64,000 nt of DNA, taken from Cycas panzhihuaensis. Taxonomy: Eukaryota > Cycadophyta. Every line of letters begins with the position of its first letter. The stretch's first letter is position 1. The notes under the pieces are model-generated. The model made no database searches, was not told the DNA's origin, and saw nothing but the letters and a program-made list of their open reading frames with translations. The stretch is taken from positions 208,327,741-208,391,740 of the forward strand of contig CM041465.1 in the NCBI GenBank assembly GCA_023213395.1, in the 5' to 3' direction. Made by a program: the position numbers and the translations under genes. Shown here one piece after another: positions 42,871 to 55,238 of the stretch.

Positions 42871-45387
42871 ATTATCCAGATAGGTTGCCATTATAAGAGA
42901 CTTTAATACATAATCCAAATGGATGGTCTTAATGAATAAATAAGAATTCTTTTAACCTTTAATAAGAAAATAGCTTAACATATACGATAAATCTCTTTTT
43001 GCAAGAACTTTCAACAAGATTCCTTCTTACTTAATGAAAGAAAATAACTTGGCAATAAAGAATATATATCATTTCAAATTAAAAATAACAAATGAATCTA
43101 TAATATACAATAAATCTCCTTTTAAGAAAGATAAATATTCTCCTTTTGAACAAGTTTTTAATGATCCTGAATACACCTTGATACCGTGAAATTCTTTTGA
43201 AGCAAACTAAATGCAACTTTTAAAAAGGAACCTTGATTGATCAATGAAGAGCTAAAAGAGAACTAAAAAATGAATCTATTATTCATCACTATTCAAAACA
43301 TAAAAATATTAAGAGTAAATAATAACATATGAGGCCCTTTTAAACCAAGGACAAATGCAAGGTATGCTTATAAAGTGATCTTAAAATATGCTCCTTTGAA
43401 TGAATGCTTTAAAGAAGTAAAAATGAACTTGAATAAGCAGAAAATATCTTAAGAGAGCTTTAAAATCAAGTTAATAAAGTAAAATATAAAGTGACAGCTT
43501 TAGAAAATGGTTATAAGGTGTTTGGGTGCACTAGTTTAATGCTTTAGTTCCTAAAGGGGCTCCTTCTCTTCAAGAGGCCAAAATAGGGCTAAATGGCTAC
43601 AAAAATCAATTATGAGCCTCTAAAATAGACAAAAGATTGTCAAGAATAGCTTAGTAGCTTAATATCAAGTAAATATACTCAGTTAGAATGAAAATTTGCT
43701 TGAAATATTTAAGAATATACCAAACTAGGATCAAATAGAAGCCTTAAATTTACTAGCTTTAAAACCCTACAAAATAGTATTAGATTTTAGTAAAACCTAC
43801 TTCAATACGTAGATAATTAAATTACCTTTCTACCTTTCTAACATATCCAACAGTTCAGAAAATAAACTCGTGGATCAAAAGTTATAAAGAAAACAGTGTA
43901 GGGACCCTTTTATAGGAAACAAATTAAAAAATGAGGGGGTTAAGCCCCTTAGCTGAGAAACCCCAGGTCACATGAGAGCCAATGTGACCACTTGCTAAGA
44001 CCTAAAGTGGGCTCCAAAATCCAAACGTTGTAAAATATAATGAAATATTTTTGAAAAAATAAAATTTATAAACAAGAGTTTATATAATTTCAAGTCTACT
44101 CCCTAAAAATTAAAAATATGGTCACATGGATCGAAATGAGACCGCATGCTAATGTCAGAGGGGGCTAACCCAAAATTACACATGAATTTGAAATCAGAAT
44201 AAAATTTGATTAAATTTTAAAGAAACTTTAGAAACAATAAATGAAAATTATCAAAATCAAATAAACATTAACTGGTAACTAACAGTCACATAGAAACATA
44301 AAAAAGATGTGAAAATTTTCCAAATTTATCAATCAAATCAAATCGAAACACTTAGCATGAGGGTGCCAAGATATCTACACTCCAAAATATAATTATATAT
44401 TTAAAAGATAAAGAGAAAATAAAGTAAAAATAAAACCTGTTACAGTCATGATCTATAATCGATTGAGCTTACACCTAAGCTTTTGAGACATGAAGATAAA
44501 GATATGACGCTTGTGGTGGTTACATGCATTAGTGAAATCACCAGAATAATAGCACCAAAAGCTCCATAAAATGATGATTTAATGAGGGAAATATTTTAGC
44601 TAATCATTGCAACATTCAAGAGAGATGAAGACACTGACGATACCAAGTTCCATATGCCGCAATACCAAGTTCAATGTGGGTGCTTGTTTGAAGCATATGA
44701 TTCATACATACTCTGATCTGCTTCCCTACCACAATTCTGCTTTTGAAGGTACATAATAAGACTAAAACTACTATGTCAAATAAGAACCTAAATGGGCATA
44801 TATCATTTAGCGAATACATGGTATATATATATTCATCCAAAACCCATGTCCCAGGTGAGTAAGAGCCAATGTAAATGTGCCCAATGAAGATAAAGATAAA
44901 GTCAGGTTATTCTTGGATATAATATAATAATAAGAAAATATTTAAAACCAAAACCAAGAGACAAAGGGTAATGCCTCAGGCATAGGAATCAAACTATGTG
45001 CTGAAACATACAATAATAGGTCCTCTTGAGTAAGAATCAAGATCTGGTGTAAAGCTGGGACAAAAATAGGTAAACCATATAGAGGAAATCTTTGAAAGAT
45101 TTCAATGATAACTTTTGTAATCTCAAGATGATAAGTAAACTTATAAAAATGAGTATAAATTATTAAATGATAAATCAAATATACCAACAACGCTTGTCAT
45201 GCTTAGTACAAACTTGAGACTTGTGACTTCCAGGAGTAGTATCTCTTTCCAAAGGGGATAAAAATTTGAGTCATTTTCTTCAATGAGTAGGTGAGTCCGC
45301 TAGGAGTCCAACAAGTAGTCATATGCTATACTTTTATTAAGCATAGACAAAGTTAAGAGCTGAACAATAAAAAATTAACTATGTTTG
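42871..45387 (-). other. B leader
   Basis: 2.5 kb of AT-rich sequence between primer site and gag. No domain recognised. The part beside the primer site (about 45280-45330, AGGTGAGTCCGCTAGGAGTC) resembles the same place in A (59782 onward), so the leaders share an origin. Confidence 0.5.
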
Positions 45388-45399
45388 CTTTAATACCAA
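45388..45399 (-). other. B primer-binding site
   Basis: On the minus strand TTTGGTATTAAAGC next to the LTR, two transitions from TGGTATCAGAGC. Confidence 0.75.
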
Positions 45400-45400
45400 A

Positions 45401-45716
45401 TGAAGAACATTAAAGGGAGACTAGAGCCGGGCAGTGAACAATATAAATCAATCCATATTAGTATTACAAATGCATATATGATATAATATATTCAATTCAT
45501 ATTGACTCAAGAGTAATAAGTTTTACAATTGTGGTGGTGTTGATTAACACCAGAGGATTTGGCCTCAAAGTTTATATATTTAGGAGGAGGGAAGAAGCCC
45601 TTCTCAACTTGGAATTCAAATTAATATAAAATATAAACAACTTAACATAAAATAATAATTACTAACTTATCATTAAGGAGTGTGCAGCTGTATATTCCCA
45701 ATGTTAGGTTAGGTAG
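45401..45716 (-). repeat. B 5' LTR, main part
   Basis: Aligns with 41833-42166 up to GGTTAGGTAG, where D is inserted. The last 18 bases are at 60353-60370. Confidence 0.87.
45712..45716. repeat. Target-site duplication of D (pair with 60348-60352)
   Basis: GGTAG on both sides, 14.6 kb apart. Joining the flanks restores the B LTR. Confidence 0.95.
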
Positions 45717-46214
45717 TGTTAGATATGTTGAACACTTTGCAAGTGTTATATGAGTATAAGCATTACACCTAAGCCCTTTGTGGGGTCTAGGGGCCTATTG
45801 TAGGGCCTTTAGCTGGAGGTTTGTAGAGCCAGTGACCCCCCAGGTAGGGGTTCGAGGGCAGGAGCCCCCAATTTTTTTTTGGAGTGTCTTATAGGGGTCT
45901 TTGTCAGCCCATGGTTTATGCCCATTATATTGTAAAACCACAAGGTAGTATCTTATAATGTTGTGTCTATATATTCTTATGTAATAGCACATGTAGCATG
46001 GTTATAGATGAGTCTTTGATAAGTCGATGAGAAGTGTTGGGGTTTATTCATCTTTGTAATTCTTTAGCTACTGCTTAGATTAATAAAAGGTCTATGGGTA
46101 GACCTAAATCTCTTAGTGTTTTTTATTGGGTTCTTAACTTGTTTATGCTATTTGTTCTTTGCATAGTTTAAAGTTATATTATGACATTGCTTCTGCGGTT
46201 ATATTTTCTCTTCA
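45717..46214 (+). repeat. D 5' LTR
   Basis: Starts TGTTAGATATGTTGAAC and ends TTTTCTCTTCA. GC-richer core near 45780-45870. Confidence 0.92.
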
Positions 46215-46216
46215 TT

Positions 46217-46234
46217 TAGTATCAAAGCTAAGGG
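46217..46234 (+). other. D primer-binding site
   Basis: TTAGTATCAAAGCTAAGG, two G-to-A changes and one T from TGGTATCAGAGC. Confidence 0.65.
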
Positions 46235-46300
46235 TTTTAGTTCTATGGGAATCCATTTGGCAAGTGGGATCCTTGTTCAGTAAACTTGAGTACAAAAATC

Positions 46301-47060
46301 ATGACAAGCACTACAAAGATGGAGATTGAAAAGTTTCATGGCTAAAACTTTGAGTTGTAGAAGATAAAGTTGGAAGATATCCTCATCGAGAAGGATCAGT
46401 GGATCACTGTAGCAAGAACAAAGCCTATGATTATGGGTGATGAAGACTAGAAAAAGTTTGATCGAAAGGCAATCAGTTCGATAAGGCTATGCCTTTCAGA
46501 TACAATGTTATTGAATGTTGTCATAAAGTCTATAACCAAAGGTCTGTGGAGAAAGTTAGAGGCTTTGTATCATACTAAGTCCCTGGTTAATAAGATATTT
46601 CTTTAGAAAAAGTTATATTCACTCAGGATAAGTGATGGAGATGCAATTACAGATCATCTCACTACATTTAAAACTGTGGTGAGCTAGCTTGTTTTAATTG
46701 GGGTAATAATATGTAAAGAAGATAATTGTATTACCCTATTATGTTCGCTTCTTGATTCCTAGGATAATCGTGTGATGATGATTAGTAGCATGACTGCTCC
46801 CACCCTAAAATTTGATGTTGTTGTTGTTGCTCTATTGTTAGAAGAGATAAGGTAAAAATCCTTTGAGGATTATTTGGAAGAAGCATTAGTGGTGAGAGAT
46901 TAAATGTTGGATTATGACCAATAAAGGCTTAGGAACAGACAACCAAAATCTAGAGGAAAATCCAAATCTTTAGGTAGAGGCCCCTTGGTATGCTAGAGAT
47001 GTGGGAAGGTTGGCCATATGAAGAGCTATAGTTGAGTCAAGGTTGACAAGGGAAAGTCAC
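46301..47060 (+). pseudogene. D gag
   Basis: ATG at 46301: MTSTTKMEIEKFHG, stop, NFELWK-type KIKLEDILIEKDQW, the Copia gag start. SLVNKIFL, DAITDHLTTFKTVV and LLCSLLDS follow in the same frame, then a zinc knuckle RCGKVGHMKSYS at about 46993-47030 whose last Cys is lost. In-frame stops fall at Gln or Trp positions. The frame continues into protease. Confidence 0.85.
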
Positions 47061-47480
47061 CTGAATCTAATTCTTCCATAGTAGCAAAAGCCTCAAATAA
47101 ATTTGATAACGATGTTTATTTAGCAACCTCATGTAAGTTTTCAAATGTTGAGTCTTGGTTAATTGACTCTAGTGCTTCACTTAATGTTACTCTTCATAGG
47201 GACTGGTTTTGTAAATACACAAGTAATGATGGAGGTGAAATATTTCTTGGGATCATTACCCATATAAAATTATGGGTCATGGAAGGGTCGAGGTTCAATT
47301 TAGAGATGGAAGGGTTAAAACTATCCTTAATGTGAGTCATGTTTCTAGTTTGACTACGAGTTTGTTATCTGTTAGCCAATTGGGTGATGTAGGAACAAAA
47401 ACAGTTTTCAATAAAAATAGTTGCAAAATAGTTTGAGAAGCATTGGTATTAACAAGAGGGGTTTGATTTAGAACACTATA
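47061..47480 (+). pseudogene. D protease
   Basis: Same frame as gag. ESWLIDSSASLNVTLHRDWF at 47150-47210 is the Copia protease start with D-S-G-A changed to D-S-S-A (G-to-A transition). VSHV-like and L-L-S-V-S-Q-L-type blocks follow near 47335-47385 in another frame. Confidence 0.8.
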
Positions 47481-47549
47481 TAAGCTTGATGCAAGCACGA
47501 TGTGTGGCGGCAATTGTAGTCCAACTATTATAGAAAGTAACAATAATGA

Positions 47550-48560
47550 AGGTAGGACTTAAATATCACTTGTTGGTAAAATTATGTTGTGTCATTAGAG
47601 ATTATGCCATATTAGAGAGAAAGGCCTCCATGATTTATTCTCCAAAGGTAAGGGAGAAGATATCTTTGGAATTACTGGCTCCTTTGATTTTGAGTTCTGT
47701 GAGTATTATGTGTATGGCAAATAGAATCAAGTCAGTTTTCCTTCAAGCTCGAAGAGAACAAAGGGTATTCTACAATTAGTGCACAATGATGTTTTTGGAC
47801 CTGTTGATGTGCCCTCATTAGGTGGATACAAGTACTTTATCTCATTCATAGATGATTTCTCAAGCAGAAATCTGAAGCCTTTAGTAAATTCAAAGAATTC
47901 AAGGCCTTGGTAAAAAATTAGAGTGACAGGCAGATCAAGGTACTAAGGACTGATAAGCAATATGGGATAGTAAGGAGAAATACAATTTCCTATATGCCAC
48001 AATAAAACAGAGTTGTTGAAAGAATGAATAGGATCTTACTGGAGAGATCGAGGAGTATGCTCAGTGCTATTGGATTAGTGAAGAAATTATGGGCTGAGGC
48101 TATGATGACTGTGAGGTACTTGATAAATAGATCACTAATAACTACTTTAGTATATAAAATACTTGAAGAAGTATGGTCTAGTAAGAAACCATCTCTTGGT
48201 CATCTTAGAGTTTTTAGTTGCGAAGATTTTATACATATTCCTATATGGTAAAGGACTAAGTTTGATTTCAAAGCACAAAAGACTATTTTCATTGGCTATG
48301 GTTATGGTGTTAAAGGATATAAGCTTTATAACCTTGAAACACGAAAGGTTGTATGTAGTTATGATGTTATCTTTAGAGAGGAGTTCAGATCTCTAAAGCA
48401 GGATGAAAAACCAAAGGAGGAATACTCTAAAAAGGTATAATTTGAAGTAAGGGATGAAGATTCTATATCAAAATATGAGTTAGTTGAAGAGGAAGAACCA
48501 GTTATAGAAGTAGCTCAACCTCAAGAACCCTACATCTTGAGGAGATCAACTCATGAGAGA
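47550..48560 (+). pseudogene. D integrase
   Basis: Pre-integrase zinc region at 47600-47740 (GLHDLFSKGKGEDIF, FEFCEYYVYGK), then LVHNDVFGPVDVPSLGGYKY with the first catalytic D at about 47787 (as NDVF). FISFIDDFSS follows. From about 47990 one frame stays open apart from stops: VVERMNRILLERSRSMLSAI with the catalytic E, LWAEAMMTVRYLINRS, TIFIGYGYGVKGYKLY. The segment with the second catalytic D (TDK near 47950) is shifted. Confidence 0.85.
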
Positions 48561-50215
48561 AGATAGCCTGACAGGTATATTCTTGAAGACTTTTGTCACT
48601 CCTCTTTTGTTTTATCTGCTATAGATGATGATCCAGGTACTGTTTAGGAGGATTTGGATTCAAAAGAGAGCCAACTCTGGATGAAGGCCATGCAAGAAGA
48701 AACGATGACCTTAGACAAAAATAACATATGGCATTTGGTGGATTTGCCTGGTGGAAGAAAACCTATTAATAGCAAATGGATCTTCAAGAAGAAGTTTTGG
48801 GCAGATGATACTGTGGAAAAATACAAGGCTCATTTGGTAGCAAAGGACTATTCCTAGGTCAAGGGAATAGATTTTGGTGAGGTATTTTCTCCTGTTGCAA
48901 AAGTTGCTTCGATTAGATTTTTATTAGATGTAGCAGCTGCCTATGACCTTAAGGTGGATCAAATGGATGTGAAGACTGCATTTCTTCATGGTGACCTCAA
49001 GAAAGAAATTTATATGTTACAGCCCAAAGGGTTTGAAGTTACAGGGAAGGAGAATATAGTATGTAAGTTGAAGAAGTCATAATACAGCTTGAAACGGTCA
49101 CTAAGGATTTGGTATCAGAAGTTCAATTCACATATGTTAATGGATAACTTTGTGCATAGCAAAGCAGATCATTGTATTTATTATAAGCAGGTTGGTGATC
49201 ATTTTATTATTCTGGCTTTATATATTGATGACATCCTTTTAGTTGGTAACAATAAGGAAATAAACTAACTTGTGAAAGGCCAATTGGCATCTTACTTTGA
49301 GATGAAGGACCTTGGTGCTACATATTTTATTTTAGGCATTGAGATTAAATGGGATAGGAGAAATAGAAAGATTTGGATTAGACAAATATGGTACATTGAG
49401 ACAATATTATAATAGTTCAGGTTGTAGGATACTAAACCAATTTGTATTTCTTTTCTTATTAGTTTAAAATTATCAGCTGAACAATGCCTAAAGACCCAAC
49501 AAGAAGTTGAATACATGGCATTTGTCTCTTATGCTAGTGCTATTGGTAGTCTGATGTATGTGATGGTTTACACTCAACCAGACATTACCCATGTACTGGG
49601 AGTAGTTAGTAGGTATATATCAAACCTAGGTAGGGAGCATTAGGTGGCTATGAAAAGGATTTTTAGGTATCTACGGGGTACATTAGACTATGGAATTTAC
49701 TATCAAGGAGATCCCATGAAGAGCAGAATAATGAACCTGAGATGTTTTATTGATGTTGATTAGGCTGGAGATCTTGATAGTAGAAGATCTACAAGTAGGT
49801 ATGTTTTTGCCTTTTGTGGTGGTACAATCAGTTGGATGAGTAAAAGATAGCAAGTTGTGGCAGTTTCTAGCATATAAACAAAGTATATGGTAACTACTCA
49901 TGCGTGCAAGGATTCAACTTGGTTATAGAGATTATGCATAGATATTGGCTTTAAGCAAGATGCTGTGATGATAGATTATGATAGTCAAAGTACAATCTAC
50001 CTAGCAAAGAACCTTATTTTTCATGCTCAGTCAAAGCATATTGATATGCAATTCTATTTTGTGAGAGAAATGGTTCAAGATCATAAGGTGGATTTGCAGA
50101 AGATTGTTATATAAGAGAATGTTGTAGACTTATTGACCAAGATTGTTAGTATAAAAAATTTTAGATGGTATAGAAATGCAATGGGTATTTGTGATTTTAG
50201 CATTAAGTAGTTGTG
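48561..50215 (+). pseudogene. D reverse transcriptase and RNase H
   Basis: One frame, the same as the end of integrase, runs through nearly the whole region with about eight stops. It begins LWMKAMQEETMTLDKNNIWH and contains VDQMDVKTAFLHGDLKKEIY, the active site ALYIDDILLVG (Y-I-D-D intact, near 49225), and LGIEIKWDR. RNase H follows: YASAIGSLMYVMVYTQPDIT, FIDVD...GDLDSRRSTSRYVF, YDSQSTIYLAKN, HIDMQFYFVREMV. This is the best preserved coding stretch in the window. Confidence 0.9.
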
Positions 50216-50243
50216 TATATAGGTTTCTTGTAAAGTGTTCAAC

Positions 50244-50256
50244 AAGTGGGGGAGAT
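50244..50256 (+). other. D polypurine tract
   Basis: AAGTGGGGGAGAT directly before TGTTAG of the 3' LTR. Confidence 0.8.
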
Positions 50257-50656
50257 TGTTAGATATGTTGAACACTTTGTAAGTGTTACATGGGTATAGA
50301 TGTTACACCCAAGCCTCTTTGTAGGGTTCAGGGGCCCATTGTAGAGTCCCCAACTAGAGGGTTTCGGGGGCTAGTAGCCCCCCGAGCAGGGGTTCGAGGG
50401 CAGGAGCCCTCGAGAAAACTTTTTGGGTGTCATAGGGGTCTTTGTCAGCCCATGGTTTATGCCCATTATATTGTAAAACCATAAGATGGTATCTTCTAAT
50501 GTTGTGTCTATATATTCTTATGTAATGGCACATATAACATGGTTATGGATGAGTCTTTGATGAGTCAATGAGAAGTGTTAGGGTTTATTCATCTCTGTAA
50601 ATCTTTAGCTGTTACTCAGATTAAAAAAAGATCTATGCGTAGACCTAAATCTCTTG
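50257..50656 (+). repeat. D 3' LTR, first 400 bp
   Basis: Matches 45717 onward to CCTAAATCTCTT, where element A is inserted; the last 99 bp are at 60249-60347. Confidence 0.9.
50652..50656. repeat. Target-site duplication of A (pair with 60244-60248)
   Basis: TCTTG on the left, TCCTA on the right; the intact D LTR has TCTTA at this place, so each copy has one transition. Confidence 0.65.
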
Positions 50657-51004
50657 TGATAGATTTAGAGGAGCAGAGCAAGACGTTAGATTGAATGCAT
50701 TTTGAGAAAACAAGTGATTTCTGAATGTAGGCAGTATTAAAAAATACTAGGGAGGTATACCCACCCTTTAAATAGAGTTTTTGAGGAGGCGATAAGCGTC
50801 ATCATCCTACTTGTACATTAGTTGACGTATAATTTAAAATATATTAAAAAATAATAATAATAAATATAAACACGTACATTAATAAAATGGTGTCACCTCT
50901 TGGTGGCTATTGGGAGGCTCAAGGTGCCCTAGGAAACCTCAAAGGTGGCTTTGAGGGGCCCTATGCACAAAGGTCTTTTAATAGCATTGGGGTTATTCCC
51001 AACA
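50657..51004 (-). repeat. A 3' LTR
   Basis: 348 bp. Element-side start TGTTGGGAATAACCCC follows the purine tract whose complement is TTCTCCCACATAAG. Confidence 0.9.
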
Positions 51005-51009
51005 TTCTC

Positions 51010-51830
51010 CCACATAAGCCCAATGTGTACAACTTTTAAATTCTCTTTAAACTTCTCGAATTTGATCTTTCTAAAAGCCTTTGTGAAAATATCTGTTATT
51101 TGATCTGTAGTGATGTAATAAGCTAACTCGATCTCATCTGCTTGTACAAGTTCTGGAATGAAGTGGTGTTGAGTCTTAATATGTTTTGTTCTACTATGGA
51201 ATACTAGATTTTTTACTATTTGGACAATGCTTTGATTATCAGACCAAATTCTAGTGGGACTTTGTTGTTTAATATGAAAATCTTATAAAAGTCTTCTTAG
51301 CTATATTGATTCACAAGCTCCTGAAACTGCAGCTTTATACTCTGCCTCGGCTGTGGATAAGAAAACGATATTTTTCTTCTTTGTACTCCAAGCTACTACT
51401 ACTGATCCCATACTAAATACATAACTCGTGGGAGACTTTCTATCATCAACATCACCTGCCCAATCTAAATCTGTGTAACCAATTAACTGAAATTTGGATG
51501 TGGCTTTGTAATATAACCTAAAATCTGGAGTCCCTTTAAGGTATCGAAGGATTCTTTTGGTAACTTGTCAATGAGACGTCTTTGGATCCTGCATAAACCT
51601 AGATACAACACTGACTAAATATGTTATATCTGGTTGAGTAGATGTCAAATATATTAGGCTGCTAATGAGTTGTCTATAAAGAGTGGGATCAAACGAAGTG
51701 GAGTCATCTGTCTTAGAAAGTTTGATTCCAATTTCTGCTGGTATTGTCAATGGTTTGTAATTTGTCATTCTAAATCTTTGTAGTAGATTCAATATATATT
51801 TACGTTAAGAGATAAAGATTCCTTATTTGT
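51010..51830 (-). pseudogene. A RNase H
   Basis: Minus-strand blocks: RFRMTNYKPLTIPAEIGIKL, LISSLIYLTSTQPDITYLVS, then SAAEYKA-type sequence and SDNQSIVQIVKN, KNLVFHSRTKHI, DIFTKAF at the end. Same frame as reverse transcriptase and integrase. A few stops. Confidence 0.85.
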
Positions 51831-52560
51831 CCTGCCAGACTTCCAATCTTAGGAAGTAATGCATGAGGCCTAAGTCTGTCATCTCAAATTCCTTACACAT
51901 AGCATCTTTAAACTAATGTAAAAGATGAGAGTCGTTTCTAATATAAATTAAATCATCCACATAGAGACCTACAATCAAGATTGAACTTCCCTTGATTTGA
52001 GTGTATAAGTTTGGATCTGCTTGAGATCTTTAAAATCCTTGATCTCTAAAATACTTGTCTATGCGGGAATACTAAGTCTTAGGTGCTTGTTTTAGACTAT
52101 ATAGTGCCTTCTTTAACTTGTACACTTTGTTTTCTTCCCCCTTAACTTTAAAACCGAGGGGTTGAGTGACATATATGTCTTCTTTGATATATCCATTTAA
52201 GAAAGCACTTTTCACATCTATTTGATAAAGTTTCCAACCCATTTGGGCGACTAAACTTATCATCATGTGAATAGATTTCATCCTAATGACTGGAGCAAAT
52301 ATTTTTATATAGTCTATGCCTTCTCTTTGGGCATATCCTTTTGTGACTAATCTAGCTTTGTATTTATCGATGGAGCCATCTGAATGGAACTTGGTCTTAT
52401 AGACCCATTTGGTGCCAATAACTTTCTTCTTTAGTTTTAAATCCACGAGTTCTCAAGTATCATTCTTAATAATGGACTTATATTCCTCTTTCATGGATTT
52501 CTTCCAACATTCATGTTGATTAGCCTCATTAAAGGTTTGAGGCTCATGAATTTCGAGTAC
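51831..52560 (-). pseudogene. A reverse transcriptase
   Basis: Frame from 52446: KKKVIGTKWVYKTKFHSDGS, YKARLVTKGYAQREGIDY, LYQIDVKSAFLNGYIKEDIY, KLKKALYSLKQAP, all standard Copia blocks. The active site is intact: LYVDDLIYI near 51960, followed by MTDLGLMHYF. A few stops after 52072. Confidence 0.9.
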
Positions 52561-52569
52561 CTTGCTCAT

Positions 52570-53700
52570 TAGGGTAAAGTTGACCCTATGTGAGTGTATG
52601 GATCTTCTATTGTTATCCAATATATTTCCCAAGTCATGGTTGCGATGAACCCATATGGGTAGCTATTGTGATAGAGGTTGAGATGAAGTACCCTTCCTAG
52701 TTGGTTCCTGAATATTTCTTCATATAGGAGGCACATATTTGGACTTACTTGATGTGTCAAATTTAATGGCAAACTCCTTCTACTTTTCATGATTATCTTG
52801 GTAGTAGGTGTCTTCTTGAAACTTGATGTCTCTACTCACCATAATTTTTTTTGATTTCAGATCATAGACTTTATAGGATTTTGAAGATTCACTATAACCA
52901 ATGAAGATACATTTGACACTATGATCATCCAACTTGGTTATTCTTTGATCAGGAATATAGGCATATGCTAGACATCCAAATACCCTGAGATGATATATAC
53001 TTGGTTTATAATTGATCCATACTTCTTCTAGAGTTTTCCACCTAAGTACTTTGGTGGAACATCTGTTGAGTAGGTAGATGGTTTTATGAACTACTTCAGC
53101 CCAAAATTCATAGCCCAAGTTTTTATCCTTAAGCATACATCTTGCCATTTCATCAATACTTCAATTTTTCCTTTCCACTACACCATTTTGTTGTGGGGTG
53201 TAGGGGTTGGTAAATTGTCTTCTGATCCCATGGTGGATATAATAATCCTTAAAAGCATTAGATGTAAACTCTCCTCCATTATCTGATCTTAGAGAAAGAA
53301 TATGATATATACTTTATCGCTCAACAAAGATTTTGAAGTTAACAAAGTGGTCAAAAGCATCTGATTTATATCTTAGAAAGAAAACCCATGTCTTTCTTAT
53401 GAAGTCATCAATAAATGTGAGAAAATACTTTACACCTGCTAAGTAGGGAGTAGTCATCGGTCCACAAATGTCTATGTATATTAGTTGAAGAGGGGCAGAT
53501 GCTCGATGGCTAAAATCTGGAAAGCTTTCTTTATGTTGTTTACTAAGAAGGCATCCTTTATATAATTTTTTATTGACATCAATAGGTAGTAAACCATTAA
53601 CCATATCCAACCTTTTCATAAGAGCCAAGCTATTGTAGTTAAGATGACCAAACCATCTATGCTATAAATCACTATCCATTATAGTTAAAGTTCTAAGGGC
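52570..53700 (-). pseudogene. A integrase
   Basis: In one frame on the minus strand: HRWFGHLNYNSLALMKRLDM, the zinc part GCLLSKQHKES (first Cys lost), IYIDICGPM with the first catalytic D, LRSDNGGEFTS with the second D, PYTPQQNGVVERKN with the E. The C-terminal part is open from 53148: CMLKDKNLGYEFWAEVVHKT, VFGCLAYAYIP, KCIFIGYSESSKSYKVYD. All three catalytic residues are present, although stops break the frame. Confidence 0.9.
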
Positions 53701-53799
53701 ATAGGTATCTAAAAGAGTGAGGATAAGCTTAAATAAATGATCTTTAATCATTATACCTTTGGCAACAATAGCTTTATTTTTTCTCTTATCTTTGATGAC

Positions 53800-54120
53800 A
53801 CATTCACCATTGTCAAAAATCACCTTATAATCTGTCCCATCATCTTTCCTACCAATATAAAGTTTTTTCTTAGGGCAGGGTCATATAAGACATCATCTAA
53901 GTATTTATATTCACCAATATCAGTCAACAAGGTAATGTTACCTTTCCCAACTGATTTATAAGAAGTGTTGTCTCCAAACATGATTGACCCTTTTATGTTT
54001 TTATCCAAAGTTTGAAATAAATATTCTTTATGGGTCATGTGGGTTAAGCAACCTGAATCGATATACCAGCTATCATCCTCTTCTTCCTTAGCAGAAAAAC
54101 TGGATAGAAATAACATGTTA
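53800..54120 (-). pseudogene. A protease
   Basis: DDSWYIDSGCLTHMTHKEYL at about 54070-54010, the Copia protease start with DSGA changed to DSGC. IMFGDNTSYKSVGKGNI and YLDDVLYDPALRKNF follow, an almost open frame. Shares the gag frame. Confidence 0.88.
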
Positions 54121-55238
54121 TTAACTTTTGATTATGATGAATTTGAAGCATATCCTCTAAGGGGTGGCCCATGTTTTGAAAAATATTTATCTTCAATGTG
54201 ACCATTTCTATGGCAATAAGTACAAAATAATGGATCTCTTCTCCCATAACTTAGGCTTCGACTTCTTGGTTGGGAATGATCAATATTAAAAGATCTCCCC
54301 ATTTCCTTATAAGATTGAGAAGGATTGTCTCTTGGTCGGTTGTTACGAAATTCCTAAGTTGATCTTGAAGATTGATGATTCCTTCGGCAATGTAGATAGT
54401 AAGGATGATTCTCAACTTATCTCATTTGATTGGTATTTCTTGGAGGATCTTCATGTTGTTGGGGTCCTCCTTGCCTCTTGTGGTGAGGGGCTTGATATTG
54501 TAGAGGGTCTTGTCTAGTTTCTTTTCTAGGATTTTCACCTTTTCTCCTTGGAGGAGATTCCTTTTATCTTGAGGTTCCTACTTAGGAGTTAGATTAAATG
54601 TGGGCCTTTGTAGTAAAGATATGTTCTAAATATTCATTTGTATTTTTTTACTCTTCTATAGATATGAGTATGGCACTAAGTTATTCTACTTTAAAGGTAC
54701 TTAGATCTTTTGATACACTAATACTAGTAGCTACCATTTCAAAACGTCTTACAACTCCTACACATCTAAGGATCCTTTCAACTACCCTTTGTTCAGTTAG
54801 GATATCCCCAAGTGACCTTATTTGGTTTACAATATCTTGGACTTTGATTATAAATTCTGTTACTAATTCATGAGGCATCATATGTAAATTTTTAAACTTA
54901 CTTCTCTAGTTTTGTAATTTAGAGGAGGCTACTCCTTCATATATTAGTTGTAAAATGTATCAAGTTTCTTTGGACTTAACTGATTCACTAACTCTTGGGA
55001 ACATATGATCTTCTAATGCGCAAAAGATAAGGGCTAAGGCTTAGTTATCCTTTTTAACATTTTCCTTGTAGGTAACTTTTTCTACATCAGATGGATTTAG
55101 TTTTAATTCATTGTAGCCAATTCTCACAATGTCCCATATGTTGTTAACTATGAGGATGGGTCTCATCCTTCTACTCTAGTTTAGGAAATTATTTCCATCA
55201 AATTTTGGGATAATCATGTTCCCAAAACTAGACGTCAT
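54121..55238 (-). pseudogene. A gag
   Basis: ATG at 55238: MTSSFGNMIIPKFDGNNFLN, then NVKKDNxALALIFCALED, MMPHELVTEFIIKVQDIVNQ and LTEQRVVERILRCV. The zinc knuckle near 54200 reads FCTYCHRNGHIEDKY; its fourth ligand Cys is Tyr (G-to-A). Several stops. Confidence 0.85.
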
